This document shows positions 54,315 through 63,178 of a stretch of DNA of 64,000 nt, one piece after another. Origin of the DNA: Deltaproteobacteria bacterium (lineage in GTDB: Bacteria; JAMCPX01). A program made the translations under genes and the position numbers. The DNA is taken from the NCBI GenBank assembly GCA_023382265.1, contig JAMCPX010000039.1:1-64000 (forward strand), in the 5' to 3' direction. The first letter of the stretch is position 1, and each line of letters opens with the position of its first letter. The notes beneath the pieces are model-generated. The model was given only the letters and a program-made list of their open reading frames with translations. It ran no database searches and was not told the DNA's origin.

Positions 54315-55700
54315 ATGAAACAATGGCTATTGAGAAGGACGCATTTTGTAATCCTCGTATCTGATGCCATACTGATATCCATATCATGGTTCGGAGCATA
54401 CTGGTTAAGAATTTTTATTGCACCGTTATTCGGCTATGAAATAAATTCTTTAAAAATATATTCCGAATTTTACCCAATCATGTTTTTGCTGTGGATCATA
54501 ACAAACAGCATATTCGGCATATACAAACCAAGAAAAATCAAAAAACCTCTTGAGGAATTTCAACTCATTATACGCGGGGTAACTCTATCCGCGCTTGTTG
54601 TAATGTCGGCATCATTCCTTATAAAGGAATATGATTTTGCCAGATCCGTTGTACTGATTTTTATTTCATTAAATTTTATACTAACAGGGATATCAAGGCT
54701 CATACTTTTCAGTGTTCATGAGAAATATATGAAACTTGGTTATGGTAATACCAAGTGTATTATAATAGGTGCAGGCACCACAGGTATAAGGGCACTCCAG
54801 AGGATATCGGATCACCCTGAAAAGGGTTATAAAGTAATAGGTTTTCTTGATGACGATATCAACAAATCAGGTATTTCCATATCAAATATACCTGTTCTCG
54901 GTACAGTGGACGATATAAGGGGGATAGTTGATAAACACAAAATAGAAGAGGTAATCATTGCAATTCCTTCTCTGTCACATAATAGGATAATGGATCTCAT
55001 AATGAGATGCGAGGGTGTATCGGTTGGATTCAGGATCGTATCGGATTTATTCGGAGTGCTTGCGCACAATGCTGACATAGAATTTATAGAAGATTTTCCT
55101 GTATTTGATCTTAAAGAAGAAAAGAACAACCTCGTTTATGAGATACTAAAAAGAGCTATGGATATAATCATTACCTCTATGCTTATCATATTGTCTTTGC
55201 CGGTATGGATAATAATTCCACTAATGATAAGGCTTGATTCAGAAGGCGGCATTTTTTTTATACACGAAAGAATAGGGATAAACGGAAGGCCTTTTAATAT
55301 ATATAAGTTTCGGACAATGCATTCTGATACGGCTCCTTATAACTACTCCCCGAGCAAAGGTGAAGATGCACGAATAACAAAGGTTGGCAAATTTTTGAGA
55401 CAAACAAGTATGGATGAGCTTCCAAACCTTATAAACGTAATCAAAGGGGAGATGAGTATTGTCGGGCCAAGACCTGAGATGCCGTTTATTGTAGAACAGT
55501 ATGAGGAATGGCAAAAAAAAAGACTCACCGTAAAACCCGGGATAACAGGATTATGGCAAATTCTTGGCAGAAAAGATATCCCTCTTCATAACAATCTTGA
55601 GTATGATTTTTACTACATAAAAAACCGTTCTCTTTTGCTTGATATGATCATTGTTCTACGCACCATTCCTGCAATCCTTTCCAGAAAAGGAGCATATTGA
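54315..55700 (+). CDS. Polyprenyl-phosphate glycosyl-1-phosphate transferase (WbaP/WcaJ-like)
   Basis: This enzyme starts a surface polysaccharide by moving a sugar-1-phosphate from a nucleotide sugar to undecaprenyl phosphate. The 461-residue chain has four N-terminal membrane spans (about 8-125), then a Rossmann-like CoA-binding_3 domain (KCIIIGAGTTGIRALQRISD). The C-terminal bacterial sugar transferase domain (about 275-461) has KRAMDIIIT, FRTMHSD, LRQTSMDELPNLINVIKGEM, SIVGPRPEMP and KPGITGLWQ. The sugar is not determined. It overlaps the glnD region closely, so it may be co-transcribed with it. Confidence 0.92.
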   Translation: MKQWLLRRTHFVILVSDAILISISWFGAYWLRIFIAPLFGYEINSLKIYSEFYPIMFLLWIITNSIFGIYKPRKIKKPLEEFQLIIRGVTLSALVVMSASFLIKEYDFARSVVLIFISLNFILTGISRLILFSVHEKYMKLGYGNTKCIIIGAGTTGIRALQRISDHPEKGYKVIGFLDDDINKSGISISNIPVLGTVDDIRGIVDKHKIEEVIIAIPSLSHNRIMDLIMRCEGVSVGFRIVSDLFGVLAHNADIEFIEDFPVFDLKEEKNNLVYEILKRAMDIIITSMLIILSLPVWIIIPLMIRLDSEGGIFFIHERIGINGRPFNIYKFRTMHSDTAPYNYSPSKGEDARITKVGKFLRQTSMDELPNLINVIKGEMSIVGPRPEMPFIVEQYEEWQKKRLTVKPGITGLWQILGRKDIPLHNNLEYDFYYIKNRSLLLDMIIVLRTIPAILSRKGAY

Positions 55701-55702
55701 TA

Positions 55703-58363
55703 ATGCAGAATGATATAAGGGAACAGCTTGATAAACTCCTCTTGCCGCTTATCGGTAGCATAACCGGCTCCAATAGAAATATGGTTACAAAAGAGTTCAT
55801 ATCAACATTGCGCGGAAAGCTGAGAGAAGCTCATAATTCAGGGCTTGGTGGGTACGAATTTTCGGTAATATTCAGCGATTTTATCGACGGGCTTATGAAA
55901 GCACTTTTTGCACTATCAAACAATAGATTACCTGAGAATACGGCAGTACTTGCACTCGGGGGCTACGGCAGAAGTGAACTAAATGCATATTCTGATATTG
56001 ACCTGCTCTTTCTTTACAAGGACATGCTGTCCGAGGCTTTTCAAAATAGCATACTGTATCCGTTGTGGGACACAAAGATCGAGATTGGACACAGTTCAAG
56101 AACGGTTGACGAATGTATAGAGGATGCTGAATCGGACCCAACAATACTTACTTCATTGATGGACATAAGATTTATAGCAGGCGATTACAGACTTTATGAA
56201 TCATTGCATATGAGATTTTTAAAGCTGGTTCGTGCAGGTGCTTATACCTTTTTTACGGATAGAGAAAAAGAGATAAGCAAAAGAAGGGAAAAGTATTCCA
56301 ATTCGGTTTATACGCTTGAACCAAACATAAAAGAGGGTCCCGGAGGCTTGAGAGATGTCCATAATATGGTGTGGCTTACAAAACTATTCAACGATATAAC
56401 CTCAATCAAAGATTTAAAAACTATTCCTTTCTTTGACAGGGAATCTTATGAACAGTTCATGTCAAGTTATAACCTGCTAATGAGGATAAGAAATGAAAAT
56501 CATTTTGAAAGTAATGTAAAGAATGATCGTTTGACGCTCGATATGCAAAAGCATCTATCAGACTTTTTACATTATGAGAATGAAGAAGATATACTTGGTG
56601 TTGAAAAGTTCCTGAGTGATTTTTACGGGGTTATGCATCAAATCCAGGAAGTGGTGGATGATTATATCAAGTATCTCAGGAACGTCAATTTCAATAAATC
56701 AGGCGAACAGGAAATTAAGAATATTGGTTCATCCTATATTGTCAAAAACGATCAACTCATGTTTGAAGATAATCATCCAGAATTTTATTTGAAACATCCC
56801 GAGGAGATCATAAGTACATTTAAAATACTTGCTTACAATAATCTGAGCGCAGATATAGCACTGAAGAATGCAATCAAACGGGCTCTAACAAAGCTTGAGC
56901 AGGATGATGAACTCGACAGAATCTATCCGTACTTTCTCAAGATATTCGCAGAAAAATCTTCCGCCAAAATCCTTCGCATGATGAATAATTATGGTGTTTT
57001 ATGCATAATCATAAGGGAGTTTAAAACAATAGCTTTTAGGGTTCAGTATGACATGTATCATATTTACACAGTTGGCACTCATTCTATAAAGGCCATAGAA
57101 CAGATAGAGAAGATTCCAAATGATGACGAGGATCCCTTTACAGAATCCATATACAATCAAATAAAGAATAAACAGATACTTATGCTTGCAGCGTTTCTCC
57201 ATGATATAGGGAAAGGTCATGGCAAGGATCACGCAAGAAAAGGCAGCGAGATAGCACATAGAATTGTATTAAGACTCGGTATCTCGCCAACAGATGCTGA
57301 TCTGGTAGCATTTTTAGTAAGGAACCATTTAATATTATCGGATACGGCACAGAGAAGGGATCTGAATGATGAAAAGCTTATATATGAATTTTCAAGCCTT
57401 GTAAAAAGAAGAGAAAATCTCAAAATGCTTTATATCCTTACAATAGCAGATCTCAAAGCCGTTGCCCCCGGTGTATGGACGGAATGGAAAGGTTCATTAA
57501 TAAAAGAGTTATTTAAAAAGTCCGAGGAGGCACTTGAACAGGGGCTGGATATGGCAAGGCTAACAACAGAGAGATATATTCGTGTTAGAGAAGAGGTAAC
57601 AAAAATATTATTAAGCACTATCGACAGCGGTATGATAGATGAATTCCTTGATGGCTTTAGGCCAAGATATTTTACATCCTATTCTTCCCAGGAGATAGTA
57701 GAGCACTTCGGTTTGATTGTTAAGTTTAAAATGGATGGCTCTTTGTCTGTGGCAAGTATGGTAAATTCACAACTTGGATACACAAAAATCAGTGTTTGCA
57801 CAGCAGATAAACCAGGGCTTTTTGCAACCATTGCAGGCGTTCTAACAGCTAATGGGGCAAATATCATGGACGCAAACATAATGGTTAGAACGGATGGTAT
57901 TGTAATAGACGTATTCAGGGTTGAGGACCTTGATAAGATTCACCCTTTTGCTGAATATAAATTTGATAAGTTTAAAAATGATTTGAGAGAATGCTTGTCG
58001 GGTAAATCGAATGTTGATATACTAATGACACAAAGATTTAAGCCATCCATACTGAAAGAAAAGGTTATAAACAAATTACCAACAGAGATTATTGTTAACG
58101 AAGATGTTTCAGACATATACACCCTTGTAGAGATTTATACGCAGGATAGACAGGGTCTTCTTTATGACATAACAAGCACTATATCAAAACTCAGTCTCAA
58201 TATTGCTATTGCAAAGGTTACCACAAGGGTGGATCAGGTGGCTGACATATTTTATCTTGAAAAGATAAATGGCGGGAAAACCTTAAATAAAAAAGAGACT
58301 GAGAACCTTGTCTACGAGCTTACACATGTGATAGATAAAAAAGGAAATGCAGTACCCAAATAA
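55703..58363 (+). CDS. glnD: [Protein-PII] uridylyltransferase/uridylyl-removing enzyme GlnD
   Basis: GlnD senses glutamine and adds or removes UMP on PII proteins, so controlling nitrogen assimilation. The 886-residue protein (a TTG at 55697 is also possible) has the nucleotidyltransferase motif GGYGRSELNAYSDIDLLF (about 86-103). The HD domain contains LAAFLHDIGKGHGKDH (about 497-512). Two C-terminal ACT domains follow (about 690-770 and 805-885, both with D-K/R-P/Q-G-L). All domains are intact and in the usual order. glnB is not in the window. It follows the sugar-transferase gene immediately (RBS AAAGGAG lies in that gene's end). Confidence 0.96.
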   Translation: MQNDIREQLDKLLLPLIGSITGSNRNMVTKEFISTLRGKLREAHNSGLGGYEFSVIFSDFIDGLMKALFALSNNRLPENTAVLALGGYGRSELNAYSDIDLLFLYKDMLSEAFQNSILYPLWDTKIEIGHSSRTVDECIEDAESDPTILTSLMDIRFIAGDYRLYESLHMRFLKLVRAGAYTFFTDREKEISKRREKYSNSVYTLEPNIKEGPGGLRDVHNMVWLTKLFNDITSIKDLKTIPFFDRESYEQFMSSYNLLMRIRNENHFESNVKNDRLTLDMQKHLSDFLHYENEEDILGVEKFLSDFYGVMHQIQEVVDDYIKYLRNVNFNKSGEQEIKNIGSSYIVKNDQLMFEDNHPEFYLKHPEEIISTFKILAYNNLSADIALKNAIKRALTKLEQDDELDRIYPYFLKIFAEKSSAKILRMMNNYGVLCIIIREFKTIAFRVQYDMYHIYTVGTHSIKAIEQIEKIPNDDEDPFTESIYNQIKNKQILMLAAFLHDIGKGHGKDHARKGSEIAHRIVLRLGISPTDADLVAFLVRNHLILSDTAQRRDLNDEKLIYEFSSLVKRRENLKMLYILTIADLKAVAPGVWTEWKGSLIKELFKKSEEALEQGLDMARLTTERYIRVREEVTKILLSTIDSGMIDEFLDGFRPRYFTSYSSQEIVEHFGLIVKFKMDGSLSVASMVNSQLGYTKISVCTADKPGLFATIAGVLTANGANIMDANIMVRTDGIVIDVFRVEDLDKIHPFAEYKFDKFKNDLRECLSGKSNVDILMTQRFKPSILKEKVINKLPTEIIVNEDVSDIYTLVEIYTQDRQGLLYDITSTISKLSLNIAIAKVTTRVDQVADIFYLEKINGGKTLNKKETENLVYELTHVIDKKGNAVPK

Positions 58364-58483
58364 CGCGTTTGAAGAAAATATGTATTTTATTATAGGGTTT
58401 GCCCTACGTGTGGATTACAGGTTTGCATGGTTTTATTAATCAGACCCCTGCCGGTATTGCACCTTTTGGAGGTATAAACTAAA

Positions 58484-59383
58484 ATGAATATAGATAATGC
58501 GGTAGACAACTTTATAAACTATATCGCAACCGAAAAAGGCTTATCAAACAATACGATTCTGTCATATAGCAGCGACCTGAAAAGATTTATAGAATATCTT
58601 GATAAATCATCCGTAACGGATACCCAGGATATAAAAACCGATATGATTGTACGGTTTTTAAAGATGCTGAAAAAGAATGGGCTGAGTCACACATCTGTTA
58701 TGAGATATCAGGTAACAATAAGAAATTTTTTTAAATTTCTTATGAAGCAAAGTGTTACTAAATCCGATCCGGCTCATATTCTTGAGCTGCCTAAAAGGGA
58801 TAGAAAACTTCCGGATACAATGAATGAAAACGAGATAAATCTTATTTTAAGCGCTCCTTCCATGCTCAAAGATAAAAAAAGATATTTCAGGGACAATGCC
58901 ATGTTTGAGACTTTATACGCAACCGGAATCCGTGTATCAGAACTCGTTGGTTTAAAACTCAATGATCTTGAAATGACTGCTGGCTATATTAAAGTAAAGG
59001 GCAAAGGCAGTAAGGAGAGACTCATCCCTTTTGGAGAAGCGGCAAAAGATGCAATACAGCAATACCTTGAGCATTCAAGACAATTATATCTCAAACATAA
59101 TGTAGACTATCTATTTTTAACAGAACGGCACAATCGTTTCACAAGACAGGGTTTCTGGAAGTTATTAAAAGAATATCTGAAGATACTTGATATAAAAAAA
59201 CACATATCACCTCATACATTAAGACACTCTTTTGCAACACACATGCTCGAACACGGCGCAGATCTCCGATCTGTTCAGCTTATGCTTGGCCATTCGGATA
59301 TATCAACCACACAGGTATATACCCATCTCAATACAGAGATTTTAAAACAGATGTATGACAAATTCCATCCAAGGAGTGGTTAA
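58484..59383 (+). CDS. xerD: Tyrosine recombinase XerC/XerD
   Basis: This 299-residue recombinase resolves chromosome dimers at dif. The N-terminal SAM-like domain (LSNNTILSYSSDLKRFIEYL) binds DNA. The catalytic domain has R150 (ATGIRVSEL), K174 (VKGKGSKER), H244 and R247 (HTLRH), H270 (MLGHSD) and Y279 (TTQVYTH), so it is complete. Length and motifs are those of the housekeeping enzymes, not of phage integrases. XerC and XerD cannot be told apart by eye, so the gene symbol is a guess. A GGAGG ribosome site lies about 12 bases upstream. The lipoprotein gene follows after 2 bp. Confidence 0.9.
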   Translation: MNIDNAVDNFINYIATEKGLSNNTILSYSSDLKRFIEYLDKSSVTDTQDIKTDMIVRFLKMLKKNGLSHTSVMRYQVTIRNFFKFLMKQSVTKSDPAHILELPKRDRKLPDTMNENEINLILSAPSMLKDKKRYFRDNAMFETLYATGIRVSELVGLKLNDLEMTAGYIKVKGKGSKERLIPFGEAAKDAIQQYLEHSRQLYLKHNVDYLFLTERHNRFTRQGFWKLLKEYLKILDIKKHISPHTLRHSFATHMLEHGADLRSVQLMLGHSDISTTQVYTHLNTEILKQMYDKFHPRSG

Positions 59384-59385
59384 TT

Positions 59386-61722
59386 ATGCTAATATCATTA
59401 AAATCAAAGTTGCTGTTCTTGGTAGCCATCATATCGTTATTTATAGGATGTTCAAGGAATGGAGCCGGGATTATGAAAGAACCATCCCTGGATAAGTATG
59501 GCGGTTTAACAGATATCAGCGGGAATAATCAATCAGGGTTCTTCAGAACACAGCTTATAAATAACAGATGGCTTTTTGTTGATCCGGATAATCATCCTTT
59601 TTTCTCACTCGGCATTAATCATGTCAGTTTTTATGGAGATGAATCGCCCTTATTAGGGTTTGCCGAGTATCCCCATAATTTATTATCCTTGTTCCCATCA
59701 TACTTTTCACAATACGCAACAGAGCAATGGGTGCAGGAGGTTATAAACAGGTACAAAGAACTTGGTTTTAACACACTCGGGGCATGGTCTGACAATGGGC
59801 TTACCACATTTCAAGATGAAATTCCGTATACAGTTATCTTAGGTTTTGCAAGTTCTGTTGAGGGTGGTTTTGGCTCTGATAACTGCCCATCTGTCAGTAA
59901 TGGTTTTTCATCAGATTTTCCCGACGTTTATGACCCCAGGTTTAAGAAGGATGCTTATACGTATGCGCAACAGGCAATCATGCCGGGTTTTATGAACGAC
60001 CCGTGGCTTGTGGGTTATTTCATCGATAATGAGCTATCATGGTTTGGCGGCGCCCAGTTAATATACAATCCTGCCCATACACTTGCCGATGATTTTATTG
60101 CACTGCCATCTACGTATGCCGGTAAACAGTACTGGGTAAATACTTTTCTACAACAAAAATTGGGGTATAGCCTTGATATGCTGAATCAGCTTTATGGTAC
60201 AACATTTACACGCTGGTCTCAATTACTCGATATTACCGGACTTCCCGATGATTCATCACATCCTCAGATACAATTGGATAAACAGGCATTTCTTTATGAT
60301 ATAGCACTTACATATTTTTCCGTAACAAACGCAGCGATCAAGTCCGTGGACCCGAATCATCTTAATTTATGTGCAAGGTTTGCATCTTATGCGCCCGATC
60401 AGGTAGTTGAAGCCGCATCTCAATATTGCGATGTCATAAGCGTAAATGATTACTATGCACTTGATAATTCCTTATCCAACATTGTCCTCGGAGATCCTGT
60501 TAAAAGATGGGAACACATGCTCTGGCTTTCAACTATATTTAACCCTTATTATGGTAAGCCTTTTATGCAGTCAGAGTTCGGGACAAGGGCAGAAGATTCA
60601 GGCCTGCCGAATTTAGACGGCGCCGGTTGGTCTGTTAAAACACAGAACGACAGAGGCCAATTTTACAGAGAAGACATTAATAGACTTCTATCTCTAAAGA
60701 TAAACGGTATTACATTCTTGGCAGGCTTTCATTGGTTCGAATGGTCGGATGAGCCGGCAACAGGCAGGTTTGATGGCGAAAACAGCAATTACGGCTTTGT
60801 TAATATAAAGGATGAGCTGTATGAAACCTTTTTTAATAGTATTATCAATACAACAACAATGCTTTTTGCTCAACTCGCAGATATCAATAACCCTGCATTG
60901 AATTCACCCGATTTCATAACATCAACATCCGGCAATAATGGCGGTATAGTTTTAGGCTGGGATGCTGTTAAAGGTGCCGATAGCTATACAGTTATCTTAT
61001 CTCCGTACAGGAGTATGCCTGAAAGGTTTACGTTGAGGTTTAACAACATATATGAAACGAGTTTTACGATTCCATATAACCTGCCTCAAGGACGGTGGTG
61101 GTTCAGTGTGAAAGCAGACGGCTTGAATAACATTCAAAGCGACTTCACCACGGTTACAGGTTTTGATATCACTGCACCGGATAATAGTGCAGTATCATGT
61201 ATGAGTATGAACAATCTAAGCTGCTTTACAAATAATATCGTGGACACATTTCCTCAACCCGACAACAGTATCGGCTCTGCTGTAATATTGCCGTCAACAA
61301 ATATCAGGGACATAGGCACACAATCGGGTAGAATTAGTTTTACACTCAATAGTCTTTCCCTGCTTGTGGCATTGAACAGTTTAACCGAAGTAACCTTATC
61401 TATGAATCAATCCATTCCTACAACAGGATTTAATACCTTGAGTTTTGATGTCTATCCGGAGGCTGTTTACACTCCATCAGGTCGCTACAGAAGTGCAACT
61501 GATTTTGTAAATGTGAGATTGACAAACAATGGAGTTGTTTTTTATGACTCAGCTTTACCGCAATCTCTACCCGCATTTCAATGGTCGACGATATCAATAC
61601 CTATTACAGGAACATATGTATTGGTTTCATTTTATGTAAACAAAAACACATCCGATATCCCTTATGATCAAAGGATCACATTTTACCTTGATAATATGAA
61701 TTTGACCCAAAAAATACGATGA
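59386..61722 (+). CDS. Secreted glycoside hydrolase lipoprotein (GH50/agarase-like, clan GH-A)
   Basis: This 778-residue protein has a lipoprotein signal with C22 (LFIGC). The (beta/alpha)8 catalytic domain (about 55-480) has RWLFVDPDNHPFFSLGINHV, DVYDPRF and WLVGYFIDNELSW with probable acid/base E216. The probable nucleophile E397 is in KPFMQSEFGT. These motifs resemble GH50 agarases and related GH-A enzymes, but the substrate cannot be settled. A fibronectin-like domain follows (about 505-600), and a C-terminal beta-sandwich, possibly carbohydrate-binding, runs to the end. It lies 2 bp after the xer gene, a likely co-transcript without functional link. Its stop is 13 bp from convergent gmk. 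Confidence 0.78.
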   Translation: MLISLKSKLLFLVAIISLFIGCSRNGAGIMKEPSLDKYGGLTDISGNNQSGFFRTQLINNRWLFVDPDNHPFFSLGINHVSFYGDESPLLGFAEYPHNLLSLFPSYFSQYATEQWVQEVINRYKELGFNTLGAWSDNGLTTFQDEIPYTVILGFASSVEGGFGSDNCPSVSNGFSSDFPDVYDPRFKKDAYTYAQQAIMPGFMNDPWLVGYFIDNELSWFGGAQLIYNPAHTLADDFIALPSTYAGKQYWVNTFLQQKLGYSLDMLNQLYGTTFTRWSQLLDITGLPDDSSHPQIQLDKQAFLYDIALTYFSVTNAAIKSVDPNHLNLCARFASYAPDQVVEAASQYCDVISVNDYYALDNSLSNIVLGDPVKRWEHMLWLSTIFNPYYGKPFMQSEFGTRAEDSGLPNLDGAGWSVKTQNDRGQFYREDINRLLSLKINGITFLAGFHWFEWSDEPATGRFDGENSNYGFVNIKDELYETFFNSIINTTTMLFAQLADINNPALNSPDFITSTSGNNGGIVLGWDAVKGADSYTVILSPYRSMPERFTLRFNNIYETSFTIPYNLPQGRWWFSVKADGLNNIQSDFTTVTGFDITAPDNSAVSCMSMNNLSCFTNNIVDTFPQPDNSIGSAVILPSTNIRDIGTQSGRISFTLNSLSLLVALNSLTEVTLSMNQSIPTTGFNTLSFDVYPEAVYTPSGRYRSATDFVNVRLTNNGVVFYDSALPQSLPAFQWSTISIPITGTYVLVSFYVNKNTSDIPYDQRITFYLDNMNLTQKIR

Positions 61723-61735
61723 CGCACTAATCCAG

Positions 61736-62308
61736 TTACTTCGCAGACTTCTCTGTTTTTTTTAAACGCATTATTTTGCTTAGCCTATCAACGGCATTAT
61801 CAAGATTATCATTAATAACCGTAAAATCAAAATTCGGATTTTCCTTCAGCTCCATCTTTGCCCTGTCTAATCTCATACTTACATGATCCTGCTCTCCCCG
61901 TTCTTCTAATCTCTGCTTGAGGGTATCCATGGTAGGTGGTTCTATAAAGATGGATAAAGAATCGGGATACTGTGATTTTATTGATTTTGCGCCGTTCACA
62001 TCTATAACGAGCATAGCATCCATGCCAGATGATACGATCCTTTCTATGCCTTGTTTTGGCGTACCGTATCTATGATTATTTACAACCGCCCATTCGGCAA
62101 GTTCATTATCATTTATAAGTTTTGAAAAGGCTGCATCATCCACAAACCAATAATCTTCGCCGTTTTTTTCATTTCCCCTTGGTTTTCTTGTTGTGTATGT
62201 GATGCACCTTGATAGATTTTTAACACTTTTAAGGAGCATATTAACAAGCGTTGTTTTACCAACACCAGATGGACCGGAGATAATAATTATTTGACCCTTT
62301 TTATCCAT
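61736..62308 (-). CDS. gmk: Guanylate kinase
   Basis: Gmk phosphorylates GMP to GDP. The 190-residue enzyme has the P-loop SGPSGVGKTT (11-20). The GMP-binding region is TYTTRKPRGNEKNGEDYWFV (about 39-58), followed by NNHRYGTPKQGIE and DVNGAKSIK. It follows yicC by 3 bp, the conserved order of these genes in proteobacteria, but rpoZ, which often comes next, is absent. Confidence 0.97.
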   Translation of the reverse strand: MDKKGQIIIISGPSGVGKTTLVNMLLKSVKNLSRCITYTTRKPRGNEKNGEDYWFVDDAAFSKLINDNELAEWAVVNNHRYGTPKQGIERIVSSGMDAMLVIDVNGAKSIKSQYPDSLSIFIEPPTMDTLKQRLEERGEQDHVSMRLDRAKMELKENPNFDFTVINDNLDNAVDRLSKIMRLKKTEKSAK

Positions 62309-62311
62309 ACA

Positions 62312-63178
62312 TCATTCAATATTTTGTGAAAGCTCTTTTATTCTTTCAACGAAGTTTTTCGCTTCTATAACATTGGTTGTTATGTCTGCAGAACTGGATT
62401 TTGAAGCTATGGTATTAAATTCTCGTATAAGCTCCTGTGTATAGAACTCCAGTTTCTTACCTATTGACCCTTTCGTTTCAAACAGATTTGATAGTGCCTT
62501 TATGTGAATCAAAATGCGTTTTACCTCCTCGTTGATATCTATTTTATCTATGTAGTTACCGATTATAGATTCAAAGCCCGGCATTACGCCTCCCTGCATT
62601 GTATTTATAATCTCTTTTAACTTCTGCTTGTACTGTTCTACAATAGAAGGAATTGTACCTTCTATGTTGCCGACAATTGTTTGAAGATTATTTGAAATAG
62701 TGTTTAATTCTTTTTTTATTGCTTCACCTTCCGTTTCTCTCAGTACAATAGCTTTTTTAACAGCCCCTTCAACGATATTGAGCAGATCATTCACAGCACT
62801 ATCTGAAACAGGCTTGTCATCTTTCAGAAAAAATTCCGGCGAGCTTGTAAAAATATCGATTGAGATTTTGCCCCTCAGTTTAAGTGCATATTTTAATTTG
62901 CGCAGGAGTTCTGTGTACAGTGCAGCTTTTTTGCTGTCTATTGTGAACGGCCATCGTTCTTTGTAACGATAATTCTTTATCAAAACATTCAAATATATGT
63001 TTCCCCTTGAGAACTTGCTTTTAAGCATGCTTATGAGAGGAACTTCAAATATTGATAGTTCTTTAGGCAGCCTGACATTTGTATCAAGATATTTACTGTT
63101 GAGTGTCTTTAATTCACAAAACAATTCAAAACCTTCTACCGCACCCTCCGATGTGCCATAGCCTGTCATACTTTTCAT
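62312..63178 (-). CDS. yicC: YicC-family protein (predicted endoribonuclease)
   Basis: This 288-residue protein begins MKSMTGYGTSEGAVEGFELF, the hallmark of the YicC family. The C-terminal DUF1732 region has GFESIIGNYIDKIDINEEVK and KLEFYTQELIREFNTIASKS, ending in VKNFVERIKELSQNIE-like sequence. E. coli YicC is reported to be a ribonuclease. It overlaps the phosphohexomutase gene by 4 bp (ATGA) and precedes gmk by 3 bp. Confidence 0.94.
   Translation of the reverse strand: MKSMTGYGTSEGAVEGFELFCELKTLNSKYLDTNVRLPKELSIFEVPLISMLKSKFSRGNIYLNVLIKNYRYKERWPFTIDSKKAALYTELLRKLKYALKLRGKISIDIFTSSPEFFLKDDKPVSDSAVNDLLNIVEGAVKKAIVLRETEGEAIKKELNTISNNLQTIVGNIEGTIPSIVEQYKQKLKEIINTMQGGVMPGFESIIGNYIDKIDINEEVKRILIHIKALSNLFETKGSIGKKLEFYTQELIREFNTIASKSSSADITTNVIEAKNFVERIKELSQNIE

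Noticed and set aside
58393-58406. TAGGG-TTTG-CCCTA hairpin after glnD
   Set aside because: A 5-bp stem without a T-run is too weak to call a terminator.
58484-59383. Mobile-element integrase
   Set aside because: Length and motifs fit housekeeping Xer recombinases; no attachment sites or phage genes are nearby.
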